From Reyranella sp. (GTDB lineage: Bacteria > Pseudomonadota > Alphaproteobacteria > Reyranellales > Reyranellaceae): a stretch of 64,000 bases of DNA. The first letter of the stretch is position 1, and each line of letters begins with the position of its first letter. The notes beneath the pieces were generated by a model. The model was given only the letters and a program-made list of their open reading frames with translations. It did no database searches and had not been told where the DNA came from. The DNA is taken from positions 62,001 to 126,000 of the forward strand of contig NZ_SCUT01000025.1 of the NCBI RefSeq assembly GCF_004297265.1, in the 5' to 3' direction. Made by a program: the position numbers and the translations under genes. Of this stretch, positions 1 through 8,762 are shown one piece after another.

Positions 1-1412
1 GAGACGCCGCGGGCGCGGATGTCGGCCTTGAGGTCGGCGTCGCTTGTGACGCCGGCGCCGGGCAGGATTTCTTCCACGATGAAGGGCTTCAGCGCGGGCT
101 GGCTGGCGATCTCGCGGCAGATCCGCATGCCGTGCAGCAGGGCGTCGAAGTCCGCGGCGTTCTTCAGGAAGTTGAACCGGATCTCCGGCGCGGCGAGCGG
201 ATCGGCGGACTTCAGCCGCACCGTACCGCGGCCCGAGGGCGTCAGATGCACGGGGCTGAGGCCGAAGGCCGAGAAGGGTTGAGGCACGATGCCATTCTTG
301 TTCCGGTCCTTGATCGCCCAGGCGAACATGTTGATCTGCAGGTCGGGCCGCTCCAGCCGCTTGTCGCTGCGCACGAGTGCCCCGACGAACAGGCCCATGC
401 TGGCCAGCGGTCCGGTGCGGCCGAACGCATATTGCGCGGCGGCCATCAGCCGGCGCGGCAGGCTGAGCGTCAGGTCGTTCATCGTCACGGGCTGGCTGCA
501 GCGATAGGCGATGTAGGTGTTGAAATGGTCGTGCAGGTGGCTGCCGACGCCCGGCATGTCGCGCACGACCTCGATGCCGTGCTGCTTCAGGTGATCGGCC
601 GGACCGAGGCCCGAGAGCATCAGAAGCTGCGGCGACCCATAGACGCCGCCCGACACGATGACCTCTCGTTTCGCGCGGGCGCGGACGATCCCGTTGGGCG
701 TGCGGTATTCGATGCCGGTGGCGCGGCCGTTCTCGATCAGCACCTTGGTCGCGTGGGCGAAGGTGGCGACGGTCAGGTTGCGCCTTCCCTTGGCCGCGCC
801 GAGATAGGCGCGGGCGGAGGACCAGCGGCGCGCCCGGTTGATGGTGGTCTGGTAGAAGCCGACGCCGTCCTGTGTCGCGCCGTTGAAGTCCGGATTGGCG
901 GGGATACCGGCCTGCACGGCGGCGTCGTGCATCGCCCGCGCCAGGGTCGGCTGCCAGCGGTGGTCCTGCACCTTGAGCGGACCGCCGGTACCGTGGAATT
1001 CGTCGGCACCGCGCTCCTGGTCCTCGGCGCGCTTGAAGTAGGGCAGGACGGATTGATAGTCCCAGCCCTCGCAGCCGCGCTGGCGCCATTCGTCGTAGTC
1101 GGCGGCATTGCCGCGCATGTAGACCATGCCGTTGATCGAGCTGGTGCCGCCCAGGACCTTGCCGCGCGGCTGATACATGACGCGGTTGTTCAGCTCTGAC
1201 TCGGGTTCGCTGTCGAACATCCAGTTGACCTTCGGATTGTTGAAGGTCTTGTGATAGCCGAGCGGCACGTGGATCCAGGGATAGGTGTCGCGCGGGCCGG
1301 CCTCGAGCAGGAGAACCGAGAAGCGGCCTTCCTCGCTCAACCGTCCGGCAACGGCGCAGCCGGCCGAGCCCGCGCCGGTCACGATGAAATCGTAGGAAGC
1401 TTCGTCCTGCAC
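1..1412 (-). CDS. GMC-family FAD oxidoreductase (choline/alcohol dehydrogenase-like), 3' end cut by window
   Basis: About 470 residues are visible, read leftwards from a GTG at 1412 that has GGGGGAA just upstream. The N-terminus carries the FAD dinucleotide-binding loop [17 protein letters not shown] signature 1 ([15 protein letters not shown]) and signature 2 ([15 protein letters not shown]) follow. The family is usually 530-550 residues, so the missing part is the C-terminal stretch holding the catalytic His and the last FAD contacts. Members oxidise alcohols such as choline, polyethylene glycol or aromatic alcohols; the substrate here cannot be told. It lies 43 bases downstream of the last ABC gene on the same strand, so it is probably the distal gene of the transporter operon and may oxidise the imported compound. 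Confidence 0.88.
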   Translation of the reverse strand, partial: MQDEASYDFIVTGAGSAGCAVAGRLSEEGRFSVLLLEAGPRDTYPWIHVPLGYHKTFNNPKVNWMFDSEPESELNNRVMYQPRGKVLGGTSSINGMVYMRGNAADYDEWRQRGCEGWDYQSVLPYFKRAEDQERGADEFHGTGGPLKVQDHRWQPTLARAMHDAAVQAGIPANPDFNGATQDGVGFYQTTINRARRWSSARAYLGAAKGRRNLTVATFAHATKVLIENGRATGIEYRTPNGIVRARAKREVIVSGGVYGSPQLLMLSGLGPADHLKQHGIEVVRDMPGVGSHLHDHFNTYIAYRCSQPVTMNDLTLSLPRRLMAAAQYAFGRTGPLASMGLFVGALVRSDKRLERPDLQINMFAWAIKDRNKNGIVPQPFSAFGLSPVHLTPSGRGTVRLKSADPLAAPEIRFNFLKNAADFDALLHGMRICREIASQPALKPFIVEEILPGAGVTSDADLKADIRARGV

Positions 1413-1455
1413 GCCGTTTCCCCCGGTTGTTTTGCGGGAGCCTAGCGCGACCCTG

Positions 1456-2172
1456 TCAGCCGAGATAGGCCTTCACCAAGCGTTCGTCGGTGAGGAACGA
1501 TTGCCATTCGCCCGGGCCGATCTCGTGGACGATGCTGCCGACCGACATGACGTAGGCGCGGTCGGTGATCTCCGAGGCGATGCCGACATTCTGCTCGATC
1601 AGCAGCAGGCCCATGCCGCGCTCCCGCAGCGCCTTGATGACCAGCAGGATGTCCTTCACGACCTTGGGCGCAAGGCCGGTCGAGGGCTCATCCATGATCA
1701 GCAGGTCGGGCTGCAGCAGCAGGGCGCGGGCGATCGCCACCATCTGCTGCTGGCCGCCGCTCAGCAGTTCCACAGGCGAGGCCATGCGCTCCTTCACCAC
1801 GGGGAAGAGCGCCGTCACCTCGTCCCACGAGAAGCGCATGTGGGCACCGCGCGCCTTGCGGCCGACCGTTTCGGCCAGAATCAGGTTTTCGCGCACCGAC
1901 AGCTCGCCGAACAGGCGGCGGTTTTCCAGCACCACGGCGAGTCCGTGCTGGGCCAGGTCATGCGCCGGCGTTGCGGTGATGTCGGCACCGTTCTTCACGA
2001 TGCGACCGCCGCGGGCACGCAGCAGGCCGCAGACGGCGCGGACCAGGGTGGTCTTGCCCGCGCCGTTGGCGCCGACCAGGGCGACGGCCTCGCCGTCGCC
2101 GACCTTGAGCGAGACGTCGCGCAGGACGGTGAGGGCGCCGTAGCCGGCGGAGAGGGAGGTCACTTCCAGCAC
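1456..2172 (-). CDS. livF: Branched-chain amino acid-type ABC transporter ATP-binding protein (LivF)
   Basis: A 238-residue ABC ATPase. Walker A is GANGAGKTT (about residues 34-42), the signature is [15 protein letters not shown] and Walker B is [11 protein letters not shown]. The size and the short form match LivF, the smaller of the two ATPases of HAAT-family importers. It starts with GTG only 3 bases after the livG stop, so the two are translationally coupled. It energises uptake from the cytoplasmic face together with LivG. The real substrate may be an aromatic or organic acid rather than leucine, since the operon also carries two oxidoreductases. Confidence 0.92.
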   Translation of the reverse strand: MLEVTSLSAGYGALTVLRDVSLKVGDGEAVALVGANGAGKTTLVRAVCGLLRARGGRIVKNGADITATPAHDLAQHGLAVVLENRRLFGELSVRENLILAETVGRKARGAHMRFSWDEVTALFPVVKERMASPVELLSGGQQQMVAIARALLLQPDLLIMDEPSTGLAPKVVKDILLVIKALRERGMGLLLIEQNVGIASEITDRAYVMSVGSIVHEIGPGEWQSFLTDERLVKAYLG

Positions 2173-2175
2173 GGC

Positions 2176-2934
2176 TCAGACCCCGAGATAGACTTCGCGG
2201 ACCCGCGGGTCGCGCTGGATGGCAGCCATGTCGCCGCTGGCGATGATCTCGCCGAAATAGAGCGTGTGCACGGTGGGGGCCACGGTCATCAGGCCCATGT
2301 CGTGCGACACCAGCAGGATGGTGATGCCTTCCTCGTTCAGCCGCACGATCCAGTCGCGCAGATCGTCGATCTCCTGGACGTTGAGACCGGACGAGGGCTC
2401 GTCGAGCAGCAGCAGGCGCGGCTCGCCGACGACGGCGCGGGCGATCTCGAGGATGCGGCGCTGGCCGGCGGTGAGGCTGGCCGCCGGCAGGTCGCGCAAC
2501 GCCGTCAGGCTGAAGCGCTCGCAGGCGGCTTCCGCGCGTTCGCGGATCTCGCGCATCTGGCCGCGCGCGGCGGGCGTGCGCAGCAGGTCCTGCAGCATGC
2601 TGGTGCGCGTCAGCTTGGTGCAGCCGACCATGACGTTCTCCAGCACCGTCATCTGCTCGAAGACCTGCGGAGTCTGGAAGGTGCGTACGAGGCCCTGCAG
2701 GCCGCGCTGCTGGATCGTGTCGCGGCCCAGCACGGCGCCGCGATAGGTGATCGTGCCGGCCAGCGGGCGGATGTAGCCGGTCACGATGTTGAACAGCGTG
2801 GTCTTGCCCGAGCCGTTCGGCCCGATGAGACCGATGATGCCGCCCTCGGGCACGTCCAAGGTAACGGAACGCAGCACGGAGAGGCCGCCGAACGAATGAC
2901 CGACCTCTTTCAGGGAGAGGAGAGGTTCAGCCAT
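2176..2934 (-). CDS. livG: Branched-chain amino acid-type ABC transporter ATP-binding protein (LivG)
   Basis: A 252-residue ABC ATPase with Walker A GPNGSGKTT (about residues 37-45), the slightly degenerate signature LTAGQRRILEIARAV and Walker B LLLLDEPSSGL. The longer helical insert between Walker A and the signature is typical of LivG. The ATG lies inside the last codons of livM (8-base overlap), and livF follows after 3 bases, so the genes are tightly coupled. It pairs with LivF as the ATPase dimer of the HAAT importer. Confidence 0.92.
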   Translation of the reverse strand: MAEPLLSLKEVGHSFGGLSVLRSVTLDVPEGGIIGLIGPNGSGKTTLFNIVTGYIRPLAGTITYRGAVLGRDTIQQRGLQGLVRTFQTPQVFEQMTVLENVMVGCTKLTRTSMLQDLLRTPAARGQMREIRERAEAACERFSLTALRDLPAASLTAGQRRILEIARAVVGEPRLLLLDEPSSGLNVQEIDDLRDWIVRLNEEGITILLVSHDMGLMTVAPTVHTLYFGEIIASGDMAAIQRDPRVREVYLGV

Positions 2935-3880
2935 TGCTGTTGCCCCGCCTGGCGAGCCGGGTCCGCAGCCTGCCGAACGCGCCGACCAGCCCGTCCGGCA
3001 TGAGGACGACGACGGCCACGAGCGCCAGGCCGAACAGGATCTGGTGGATGTCGCCCAGCTTGCTCAGCAGCTCGGGCAGGAAGGTGACGAACAGCGCCCC
3101 GACCACGATGCCGGGGATCGAGGTCGCGCCGCCGATCACCGGGATCAGCAGGAAGCTGATCGAGCGGTCGACGGTGAAGCTCTGCGTGCTGACGAAGGAG
3201 GCATGGTGGGCGAACAGGCTGCCGGCCAGGCTGCCGAACAGGGCACAGACGACGAACACCTTGGTGCGGAGCGTCTGGAGGTCGATCGAGAGGGCGGCGG
3301 CGGCAGTGCTGGAATCGCGCATGGACCGCAGCATCAGGCCCGTGCGGCTGTCGACCAGGTTGTGCGCCACCGCCATGCAGGCGAAGGCCACGATCCAGAC
3401 GAAGAAGTAGTATCGGGAGGGCCGGTCGAGCAGGAAGCCGAACAGGTCGAGCTTGGGGATGCCGCCGATGCCCAGGGTACCGCCGGTCAGCCAGTCCCAT
3501 TCGAAGAACAGCGCACTGGCGATGGCGCTGAGCGCCAGCGTGCCCAGCGCCAGGAAGTAGCCGGTGAGACGCAGGATGGGCCGGCCGATGACATAGGCCA
3601 GCGCCATGCTGATCGCCGCGCCGGCGATGAAGCCGACGATGCTGGGCAGACCCATCATCACCGTGCAGTAGGCGCTGGCATAGGCGCCGAGACCGTAGAA
3701 GGTCGCCTGCGCCAGGTTGACGATGCCGCAATGGCCCAGCAGCAGGCCGATGCCGAGGCCGGCCACCGTGTAGATGCCCGTGAACACCAGCAGGTCGGCC
3801 ATGTAGCGCGGCACGACGAAGGGCAGGACGGCCCAGACGATCAGGCAGGGGACCAGCCAGAGGAGGGTGCGCGAATTCAT
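2927..3880 (-). CDS. livM: Branched-chain amino acid-type ABC transporter permease (LivM)
   Basis: A 317-residue polytopic inner-membrane protein with about eight to ten hydrophobic segments. Near the N-terminus it has GLGIGLLLGHCGIVNLAQA, the LivM/LivH-type loop with a G-x-VNLAQA core. The C-terminus is basic (FGRLRTRLARRG). It starts at an ATG 4 bases after the livH stop and overlaps livG by 8 bases. It forms the translocation channel with LivH. Confidence 0.9.
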   Translation of the reverse strand: MNSRTLLWLVPCLIVWAVLPFVVPRYMADLLVFTGIYTVAGLGIGLLLGHCGIVNLAQATFYGLGAYASAYCTVMMGLPSIVGFIAGAAISMALAYVIGRPILRLTGYFLALGTLALSAIASALFFEWDWLTGGTLGIGGIPKLDLFGFLLDRPSRYYFFVWIVAFACMAVAHNLVDSRTGLMLRSMRDSSTAAAALSIDLQTLRTKVFVVCALFGSLAGSLFAHHASFVSTQSFTVDRSISFLLIPVIGGATSIPGIVVGALFVTFLPELLSKLGDIHQILFGLALVAVVVLMPDGLVGAFGRLRTRLARRGNSNG

Positions 3881-3884
3881 GCGC

Positions 3885-4772
3885 TCAGCCTCCCCGCCGG
3901 CCGGCGCGGCCGAGGATGCCCTGCGGCATCAGGATCATGATGACGATGAGCACGGAGAAGGCGACGACGTCCTTGTAGCTCGACGAAATGCCGATGATCG
4001 CGAGGGACTCGACCAGACCCAGGGTGAGCCCGCCCACGGCGGCGCCCAGCGGGTTGGTGAGCCCGCCCAGCACGGCGGCGGCGAAGCCCTTGAGGGTGAG
4101 GTTGAGCCCAAGCTGGTAGTCGACGCCGATCAGCGGCGTCACCAGGATGCCGCCGAGCGCGCCCAGCAGGCCGCCCAGCACGAAGGTGAAGGTGCGCATG
4201 CGCGCGACGTTGATGCCGGTCGTGGCGGCGCCGTCCGCGTCGATCGAGGCCGCCATCATGGACAGGCCGATCGTGGTGCGGTGATAGAAGGCACGCAGCG
4301 CCAGCGTGGCGCCGATGCCGATGGCGATCAGCCACAGCGCATGGAACTGGATGACGGCATCCATCACGATCAGCACGCCCTCGCCGCCGAGCGGCGGCAG
4401 CAGGTGCCCGTCGCGGCCGACGAAATACAGGATGCTGGCCGAGAGGGAGAGGGCGAGGCCGATGGTCAGCAGCAGGAAGCTGTCCTCGCTCGCACTCTTC
4501 TTCGCCATGTAGCGCACGAAGGCGACCTCGATGAAGGCGCCGACCAGGGCGCCCGCGACAGCGCCGCCGGCGATGGCGGCGGCATAGGGCCAGCCCGCCT
4601 TGGTGAGCAGCAGCACGGTGGTCATGGCGCCGATGACGGCGAATTCGCCCTGCATGGCGTTGATCACGCGGCTGCCCTTGAAGATGGCGGACAGGCCCAT
4701 GCCGACGAGCGCATAGACGATGCCGTTCGTCACGCCCGCGAAGAGCGCCTGAAGGACCAGGCTGAGTGTCAT
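3885..4772 (-). CDS. livH: Branched-chain amino acid-type ABC transporter permease (LivH)
   Basis: A 295-residue polytopic permease with GITNG-like motif GVTNGIVYALVGMGLSAIF at the N-terminus, then about eight hydrophobic helices. It has a cytoplasmic-loop EAA-like region near FAAAVLGGLTNPLGAAVGG, typical of LivH. It is the first permease after the binding-protein gene, separated from it by about 70 bases that contain a strong stem-loop (4801-4833). That arrangement commonly lets the binding protein be made in excess over the membrane parts. Confidence 0.9.
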   Translation of the reverse strand: MTLSLVLQALFAGVTNGIVYALVGMGLSAIFKGSRVINAMQGEFAVIGAMTTVLLLTKAGWPYAAAIAGGAVAGALVGAFIEVAFVRYMAKKSASEDSFLLLTIGLALSLSASILYFVGRDGHLLPPLGGEGVLIVMDAVIQFHALWLIAIGIGATLALRAFYHRTTIGLSMMAASIDADGAATTGINVARMRTFTFVLGGLLGALGGILVTPLIGVDYQLGLNLTLKGFAAAVLGGLTNPLGAAVGGLTLGLVESLAIIGISSSYKDVVAFSVLIVIMILMPQGILGRAGRRGG

Positions 4773-4800
4773 GAAGGAATGTTTCCGCGCGAAAGAAGGC

Positions 4801-4833
4801 GCGGCGCAGGCCCCGCGAGGAGACCTGCGCCGC
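4801..4833 (-). terminator. Intercistronic stem-loop between binding-protein gene and livH (attenuator-like)
   Basis: A perfect 10-bp inverted repeat (4801-4810 with 4824-4833) encloses a 13-base loop, in the 70-base gap after the binding-protein stop. No T-tract follows, so it is more likely a 3'-end-stabilising or partial-termination structure than a full terminator. Confidence 0.5.
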
Positions 4834-4842
4834 CGATGAGCG

Positions 4843-5979
4843 CTACTGCGCGACGCGGAACGGCGTGCGCGTGTACTTGCCGCCGACCAGCTTCGAGAAG
4901 ACGAAGCTCGAGATCGGAATGCCGGTCATGTCGTCGGCCGAAAAGTCGTAGTTGGCGAGGACGCCGGTGTAGGGGGCCTTCATCGCCTCGCAGAGCTTCT
5001 CGCCCGTGGCGTCGGCGCCGGCCTTGTTGAGCGCGGCGGCGATGATGTGGGCGGCATCCCAGGCCGCCGCCTCGTAGTTCTTCGGCGTCGAATTGTAGGT
5101 CTGCCTGTAGAGTTCGACGAACGCCTTCTGGTGTGGCAGCGGATCCTCGCCGACCACGAATTCGGGGATCACGATATTGTCGGCCGCCGGTCCCATCGCG
5201 TTGACATACTCGTAGGACGAGGAGCCGATGGCGGCGATCACTGGCTGCGCGATCTGGATCTGCTTGACGTTGCGGAACGGCGTGGCCGAGGTGGCGATGA
5301 TGAACACCGCGTCGGGCTGCGCCGCCTTGACCTTGGCCGCCTGCGTCGTGGTGTCGGTGGCGCCGATCTCGAACTTCTCGACCGCGACCAGCTTCACGCC
5401 ATACTTGTCGGCGAGCGGCTTCAACTCGGCCATGACGACGTTGCCGTAGCCGGCGTCATGCAGCACGCCGATCTTGGCCGCCTTGATGTTCTTGGCGTAT
5501 TCGAGCAGGGCGGTGGCGTTGAGCCGCTGCGGCGGCAGCACGTGGGCCAGGCACTTGCGCTCGCGCTCGACCGCCGGGCCGATGCCGGTGAAGGCGATCT
5601 GCGGGATCTTGTTGGCGTGCGTCACGCCGCCGACCGCCACGGTGCTGGCCGTCAGCGACGGGCCGAGCAGCGCCTGGACCTTCTGGCCGAAGATCAGGTC
5701 ATTGGCCTTGCTGAGCGCGGTGTCGGGGTTGGACGCGTCGTCCTCGACGATGATCTTGATCGGCCGACCCTTGATGCCGCCCTTGGCATTGATGTCCTTC
5801 TCCGCCAGCAGCAGGCCGTTGCGCTCCGGCACGCCGAGGCCGGCGCCGGCGCCGGTGGCGGAAACGATGGCGCCGATCTTGACCGGCTCGCCCGAGGTCT
5901 GCGCCTGGACGCCGAAGGCCGACAGGCCGACCAGCGCCGTCGCGCCGGCCAACTTTGCAATAAACGATGACACCGACAT
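4843..5979 (-). CDS. ABC transporter substrate-binding protein, branched-chain amino acid/aromatic acid type
   Basis: A 378-residue periplasmic binding protein (Peripla_BP_6, LivK-like). The chosen ATG at 5979 has the Shine-Dalgarno GGGAGGAAAG upstream; an in-frame ATG at 6012 would add 11 residues and lacks such a site. The signal peptide runs through ALVGLSAFGVQAQ. The mature protein opens with EPVKIGAIVSATGAGAGLG, the usual first strand of the family. Members bind leucine-type amino acids, amides or aromatic acids such as 4-hydroxybenzoate. It delivers substrate to LivHMGF encoded just downstream. The gene lies 50 bases after the flavoprotein gene and belongs to its operon. Confidence 0.9.
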   Translation of the reverse strand: MSVSSFIAKLAGATALVGLSAFGVQAQTSGEPVKIGAIVSATGAGAGLGVPERNGLLLAEKDINAKGGIKGRPIKIIVEDDASNPDTALSKANDLIFGQKVQALLGPSLTASTVAVGGVTHANKIPQIAFTGIGPAVERERKCLAHVLPPQRLNATALLEYAKNIKAAKIGVLHDAGYGNVVMAELKPLADKYGVKLVAVEKFEIGATDTTTQAAKVKAAQPDAVFIIATSATPFRNVKQIQIAQPVIAAIGSSSYEYVNAMGPAADNIVIPEFVVGEDPLPHQKAFVELYRQTYNSTPKNYEAAAWDAAHIIAAALNKAGADATGEKLCEAMKAPYTGVLANYDFSADDMTGIPISSFVFSKLVGGKYTRTPFRVAQ

Positions 5980-6030
5980 TTTTTTTCTTTCCTCCCACTC
6001 GTTGAACTTCATTATGGCCGTCGCTGCGAC

Positions 6031-7275
6031 TCAGAGCAGCGGCGGCGGCCCTGTCACGCCGAGCTCATGTTGTCCGAACAATGCACCCTGGACGTCGGTC
6101 GAGAACATGACATGCGCATTGGCTGCGTGCGCATCGCGGAACAGGCGCTGCATCGGACCGCCGAGATAGAGCCCGCTCGATCCGGCGATGCCCATCAGGA
6201 TGTCGACGGCTTCGAGACAGAGCCGGGCCGAAAAGAAAGCGTCGCGCCGGTAGCGCAGCTTGTCTTCGTGGGCGGCGTCGGCGCCCGTCCGCGCGACTGC
6301 CATCGCGTGCTCGCAGGCGCGGCGCATCATCGCTTCGGCCGTATCGATGCGCACGCTCGCCTCGGCGACCTTGATCTGCACGGGCTGGCTCGCGCCGAAC
6401 GGTTGTCCTGTCGTCGTCGCGTTGCGCGTGCGTGCGGCGCCTACCACCGCCTCGTAGGCGCCTTGCGCGCAGCCCAGCATCACGCCCGATAGGACATAGG
6501 GGCCGAGCGCCAGCATGGGCAGGCGGAACAGGGGCGACGGGTTGACGACTGAACCGGCGTGCGGCTTGCCGTTCATCGTCCGGGCCGAGATCGTGCGCAC
6601 GTCCGGCACGAAGAGGTTCCTGATCTCCACGTCCTTCGAGCCGGTGCCCGAGAGGCCGACCGCGTGCCAGGTGTCGATGATCTCGTACTGCGAGCGATGG
6701 ACCAGGGCAAAGCGTTGGTCGACGGGCGGGCCGTCGTCGCGCTCGCGCAGCATGAAGCCCAGCATGTTCCAGTCGGAGTTGTCGACGCCGGAGGAGAGCG
6801 GCCAGCGTCCCGAGACCTCGTAGCCGCCCTCGACCTTGCGGCCGCGCCCGGCCGGGAAGATCAGCGAGGTGGCGATCAGCACGTCTGGCGAGCCGTTCCA
6901 CAACTCGTCCTGCGCTTCAGGATGGAAGTAGCCCAGCATCCAGTGATGGCTGGCGAGGTTGCCGAGGTTCCAGGCGGTCGACGGGCAGACACGTGCGATC
7001 ACCGCGCAGGTGTCCACCAGAATGCCGACATCGAGATCGGCGCCGCCGACCTGCGCCGGCTGGACCATGCGGAACAGGCCGGTGCGGTGCAGGTCGCGCT
7101 CGGTCTCGTCGGGCAGGCGTCGCAGCCTCTCGCAGGCCTCGGCGCGGGCACCGATCGCCGGCACGAGTGCACGCGCGCGGTCGAGCATCTCGGCGTAGGT
7201 GACGCCGGTGAACGAGGCCGGCGTGCTGGGCAACGTCGCCGACCGTGTCCAGTCGGCGGCCCGCTTGGTCCGCAT
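6031..7275 (-). CDS. Acyl-CoA dehydrogenase-type flavin monooxygenase/dehydrogenase (HsaA / HpaB-C2-like)
   Basis: A 414-residue protein with the acyl-CoA-dehydrogenase fold. The middle domain contains ATSLIFPAGRGRKVEGGYEV and the motif WHAVGLSGTGSKDVEI, followed by a type-2 C-terminal four-helix domain. This architecture is seen in FADH2/FMNH2-dependent hydroxylases (HsaA, HpaB of two-component systems) and in some desulfurisation enzymes, where no catalytic Glu base is needed. The ATG at 7275 has GGGAGGAAAATCGAT before it; the longer frame to 7377 would read through the promoter. It is the first gene of the transporter operon, so it may attack the imported compound. No flavin reductase sits beside it; one exists at 49945. 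Confidence 0.8.
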   Translation of the reverse strand: MRTKRAADWTRSATLPSTPASFTGVTYAEMLDRARALVPAIGARAEACERLRRLPDETERDLHRTGLFRMVQPAQVGGADLDVGILVDTCAVIARVCPSTAWNLGNLASHHWMLGYFHPEAQDELWNGSPDVLIATSLIFPAGRGRKVEGGYEVSGRWPLSSGVDNSDWNMLGFMLRERDDGPPVDQRFALVHRSQYEIIDTWHAVGLSGTGSKDVEIRNLFVPDVRTISARTMNGKPHAGSVVNPSPLFRLPMLALGPYVLSGVMLGCAQGAYEAVVGAARTRNATTTGQPFGASQPVQIKVAEASVRIDTAEAMMRRACEHAMAVARTGADAAHEDKLRYRRDAFFSARLCLEAVDILMGIAGSSGLYLGGPMQRLFRDAHAANAHVMFSTDVQGALFGQHELGVTGPPPLL

Positions 7276-7339
7276 ATCGATTTTCCTCCCGGCGATTTGC
7301 CGCTTTTTCTTGGCGTGACGATGCTTGCGTCGCGCGATC

Positions 7340-7374
7340 AGGTCAAGTGACCTAATTTGTTGGTCGATTGACCA
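7340..7374. promoter_or_regulatory. Two phased inverted repeats in a divergent promoter region
   Basis: 7340-7353 is AGGTCA-AG-TGACCT and 7361-7374 is TGGTC-GATT-GACCA. Both are perfect dyads whose centres are 21 bp apart, two helical turns. They lie between the divergent operon start (7275) and the VOC gene (7432). The second site resembles the TGGT-N-ACCA core bound by FadR-type GntR regulators. The cognate regulator is unknown; the TetR gene at 7976 is a candidate. Confidence 0.6.
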
Positions 7375-7431
7375 CACGACGGCCGATCACGATACTTCGC
7401 GCCAACGGAACAGCTCTCGGGAGGAGCAGAG

Positions 7432-7878
7432 ATGGCCATCAAGGTGCTGGAGATTCATCATCACGGCGTGCGCATCGACGCCGGCGACAAGACGATCGAG
7501 GACCTCAAGAACTTCTACACCGGCGTGCTCGGCCTGGAGCACGACGCGGGACGGCCGGAGATCCCGGGCATTCCCGGCATGTGGATCAACATCGGCGACG
7601 TCGGGCAGATCCACCTGATCGGCGGCGACTTGCCGTCGCGCTTCGCGCAGGGGCCGGGCAAGGATCCAACCTCGCCGCATGTCGCGCTGGCCGTCGAGAA
7701 CATCGCCGAGACCAAGGCCGAGCTCGACCGGCTGGGCGCCGACTACTGGTCGCTGAAGGGCGCGACAGGCCCCGATGCCGAGCAGCTTTTCCTCAACGAT
7801 CCGTGCGGCAACATGGTGGAACTCCACCAGTTCGACAAATGCCGCTGCCGCCTGAGGAGCCGCGTGAAGCCAGCCTAG
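7432..7878 (+). CDS. VOC-fold (glyoxalase/bleomycin resistance/dioxygenase) protein
   Basis: A 148-residue single VOC module. The ATG has GGGAGGAGCAGAG before it. The N-terminus IHHHGVRI supplies a metal-ligand His, a second half begins at HVALAVENI, and NMVELHQ near the C-terminus gives the typical Glu ligand. The substrate cannot be inferred from the sequence. It is divergent from the transporter/oxidoreductase operon across a shared control region, so it may belong to the same catabolic unit. A large inverted repeat follows its stop. Confidence 0.85.
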   Translation: MAIKVLEIHHHGVRIDAGDKTIEDLKNFYTGVLGLEHDAGRPEIPGIPGMWINIGDVGQIHLIGGDLPSRFAQGPGKDPTSPHVALAVENIAETKAELDRLGADYWSLKGATGPDAEQLFLNDPCGNMVELHQFDKCRCRLRSRVKPA

Positions 7879-7885
7879 CGATCAT

Positions 7886-7961
7886 TGGAGCGCGCCACTC
7901 CAGTGGCGCTCATGTGTTGTTTGTCTACGAAGCTTGAGCGCCACTGGAGTGGCGCGCTCCA
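7886..7961. repeat. Long inverted repeat with nested palindromes (REP/BIME-like, possible bidirectional terminator)
   Basis: A perfect 27-bp inverted repeat, 7886-7912 with 7935-7961, is separated by 22 bases. Each arm holds its own dyad, GCGCCACT-2-AGTGGCGC. It sits between the convergent VOC and TetR genes. The two-unit inverted layout is that of bacterial interspersed mosaic elements; it could also end transcription from both sides. Confidence 0.7.
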
Positions 7962-7975
7962 TTGAGGCAGCTAAC

Positions 7976-8662
7976 TCAAACAGGCGCGGCGAGGCCCGCG
8001 CAGACGAAGGGCACGATCTCGCGGATGGCGGCTTCCATGTCGGCGGGATCGCAGCGCCCGTGGGAGATCGCTTCGAGGCGGCCGGGCTGGAGCAGGGTCC
8101 AGACGTAGGCGCCCATCATGAAGTAGTAGCGCCAGTAGAGGGTCTTCGCCGGGATCTTGGGCAGGGCACGCCGGATGGCGTCGACATAGAGCGCATTGGT
8201 CTCGTCGTAGATGTCGGCGCGTACCATGCTGGCGGTGTCGTCGGGATCGGTGAACAGGCGCGCATGCATCTGCATCGAGGTCCGGCGTCCGCCGGCCCGC
8301 GGTTCGGCCATCAGCAGCGGACGGACCAGCGCATCGACCAGCACCTCGAGCGGGACGATGCCGCGCGGGTAGCGGGCCTGGGCTTCCAGCAGAAGCTGGC
8401 GCCGCCGCTCGGTGACCTCCCGGCCGTGCCGGGCCACCACGGCCTCGAAGATCGCGCGCTTGGACTCGAAATAATAATGGAGTTGCCCGACATTCACGCG
8501 CGCGCGGCTGGCGATGGCCCGGGTGGTCGCGCCGCCATAGCCGACCCGCCCGAACAGTTCCTCGGCGACGTCGAGGATGCGTTCGGTCAGGTTGGGACGG
8601 TTGGCCTTGCGGCGCCGCGGCGCGGCGGGCTTCGGCTTCTTCGCGATTGTCTTTCTCGCCAC
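7976..8662 (-). CDS. TetR/AcrR-family transcriptional regulator
   Basis: A 228-residue protein. A Lys/Arg/Pro-rich N-terminal tail of about 25 residues is followed by a TetR helix-turn-helix (GATTRAIASRARVNVGQLHYYF, split over residues about 43-65), with the canonical Y-Y/F at the end of the recognition helix. The rest is a helical ligand domain. It is divergent from the aldo/keto reductase with about 100 bases between, and convergent with the VOC gene. It may control either neighbour or itself; the dyad GATGG-TTTT-CCATC at 8709-8722 is a weak operator candidate. Confidence 0.87.
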   Translation of the reverse strand: MARKTIAKKPKPAAPRRRKANRPNLTERILDVAEELFGRVGYGGATTRAIASRARVNVGQLHYYFESKRAIFEAVVARHGREVTERRRQLLLEAQARYPRGIVPLEVLVDALVRPLLMAEPRAGGRRTSMQMHARLFTDPDDTASMVRADIYDETNALYVDAIRRALPKIPAKTLYWRYYFMMGAYVWTLLQPGRLEAISHGRCDPADMEAAIREIVPFVCAGLAAPV

Positions 8663-8762
8663 GACACACCCTGCTCGACATCGTCGGGCTTCTCATAAGG
8701 GCAAGCGGGATGGTTTTCCATCGCGGCTGCGGAGTCGTGTCGCCGCATGCTAGAAAGCGACC

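Noticed and set aside
8709..8722. GATGG-TTTT-CCATC dyad as a TetR operator
   Set aside because: Arms of only 5 bp, single copy and off-centre in the gap; too weak for a feature of its own, so it is mentioned only under the TetR gene.
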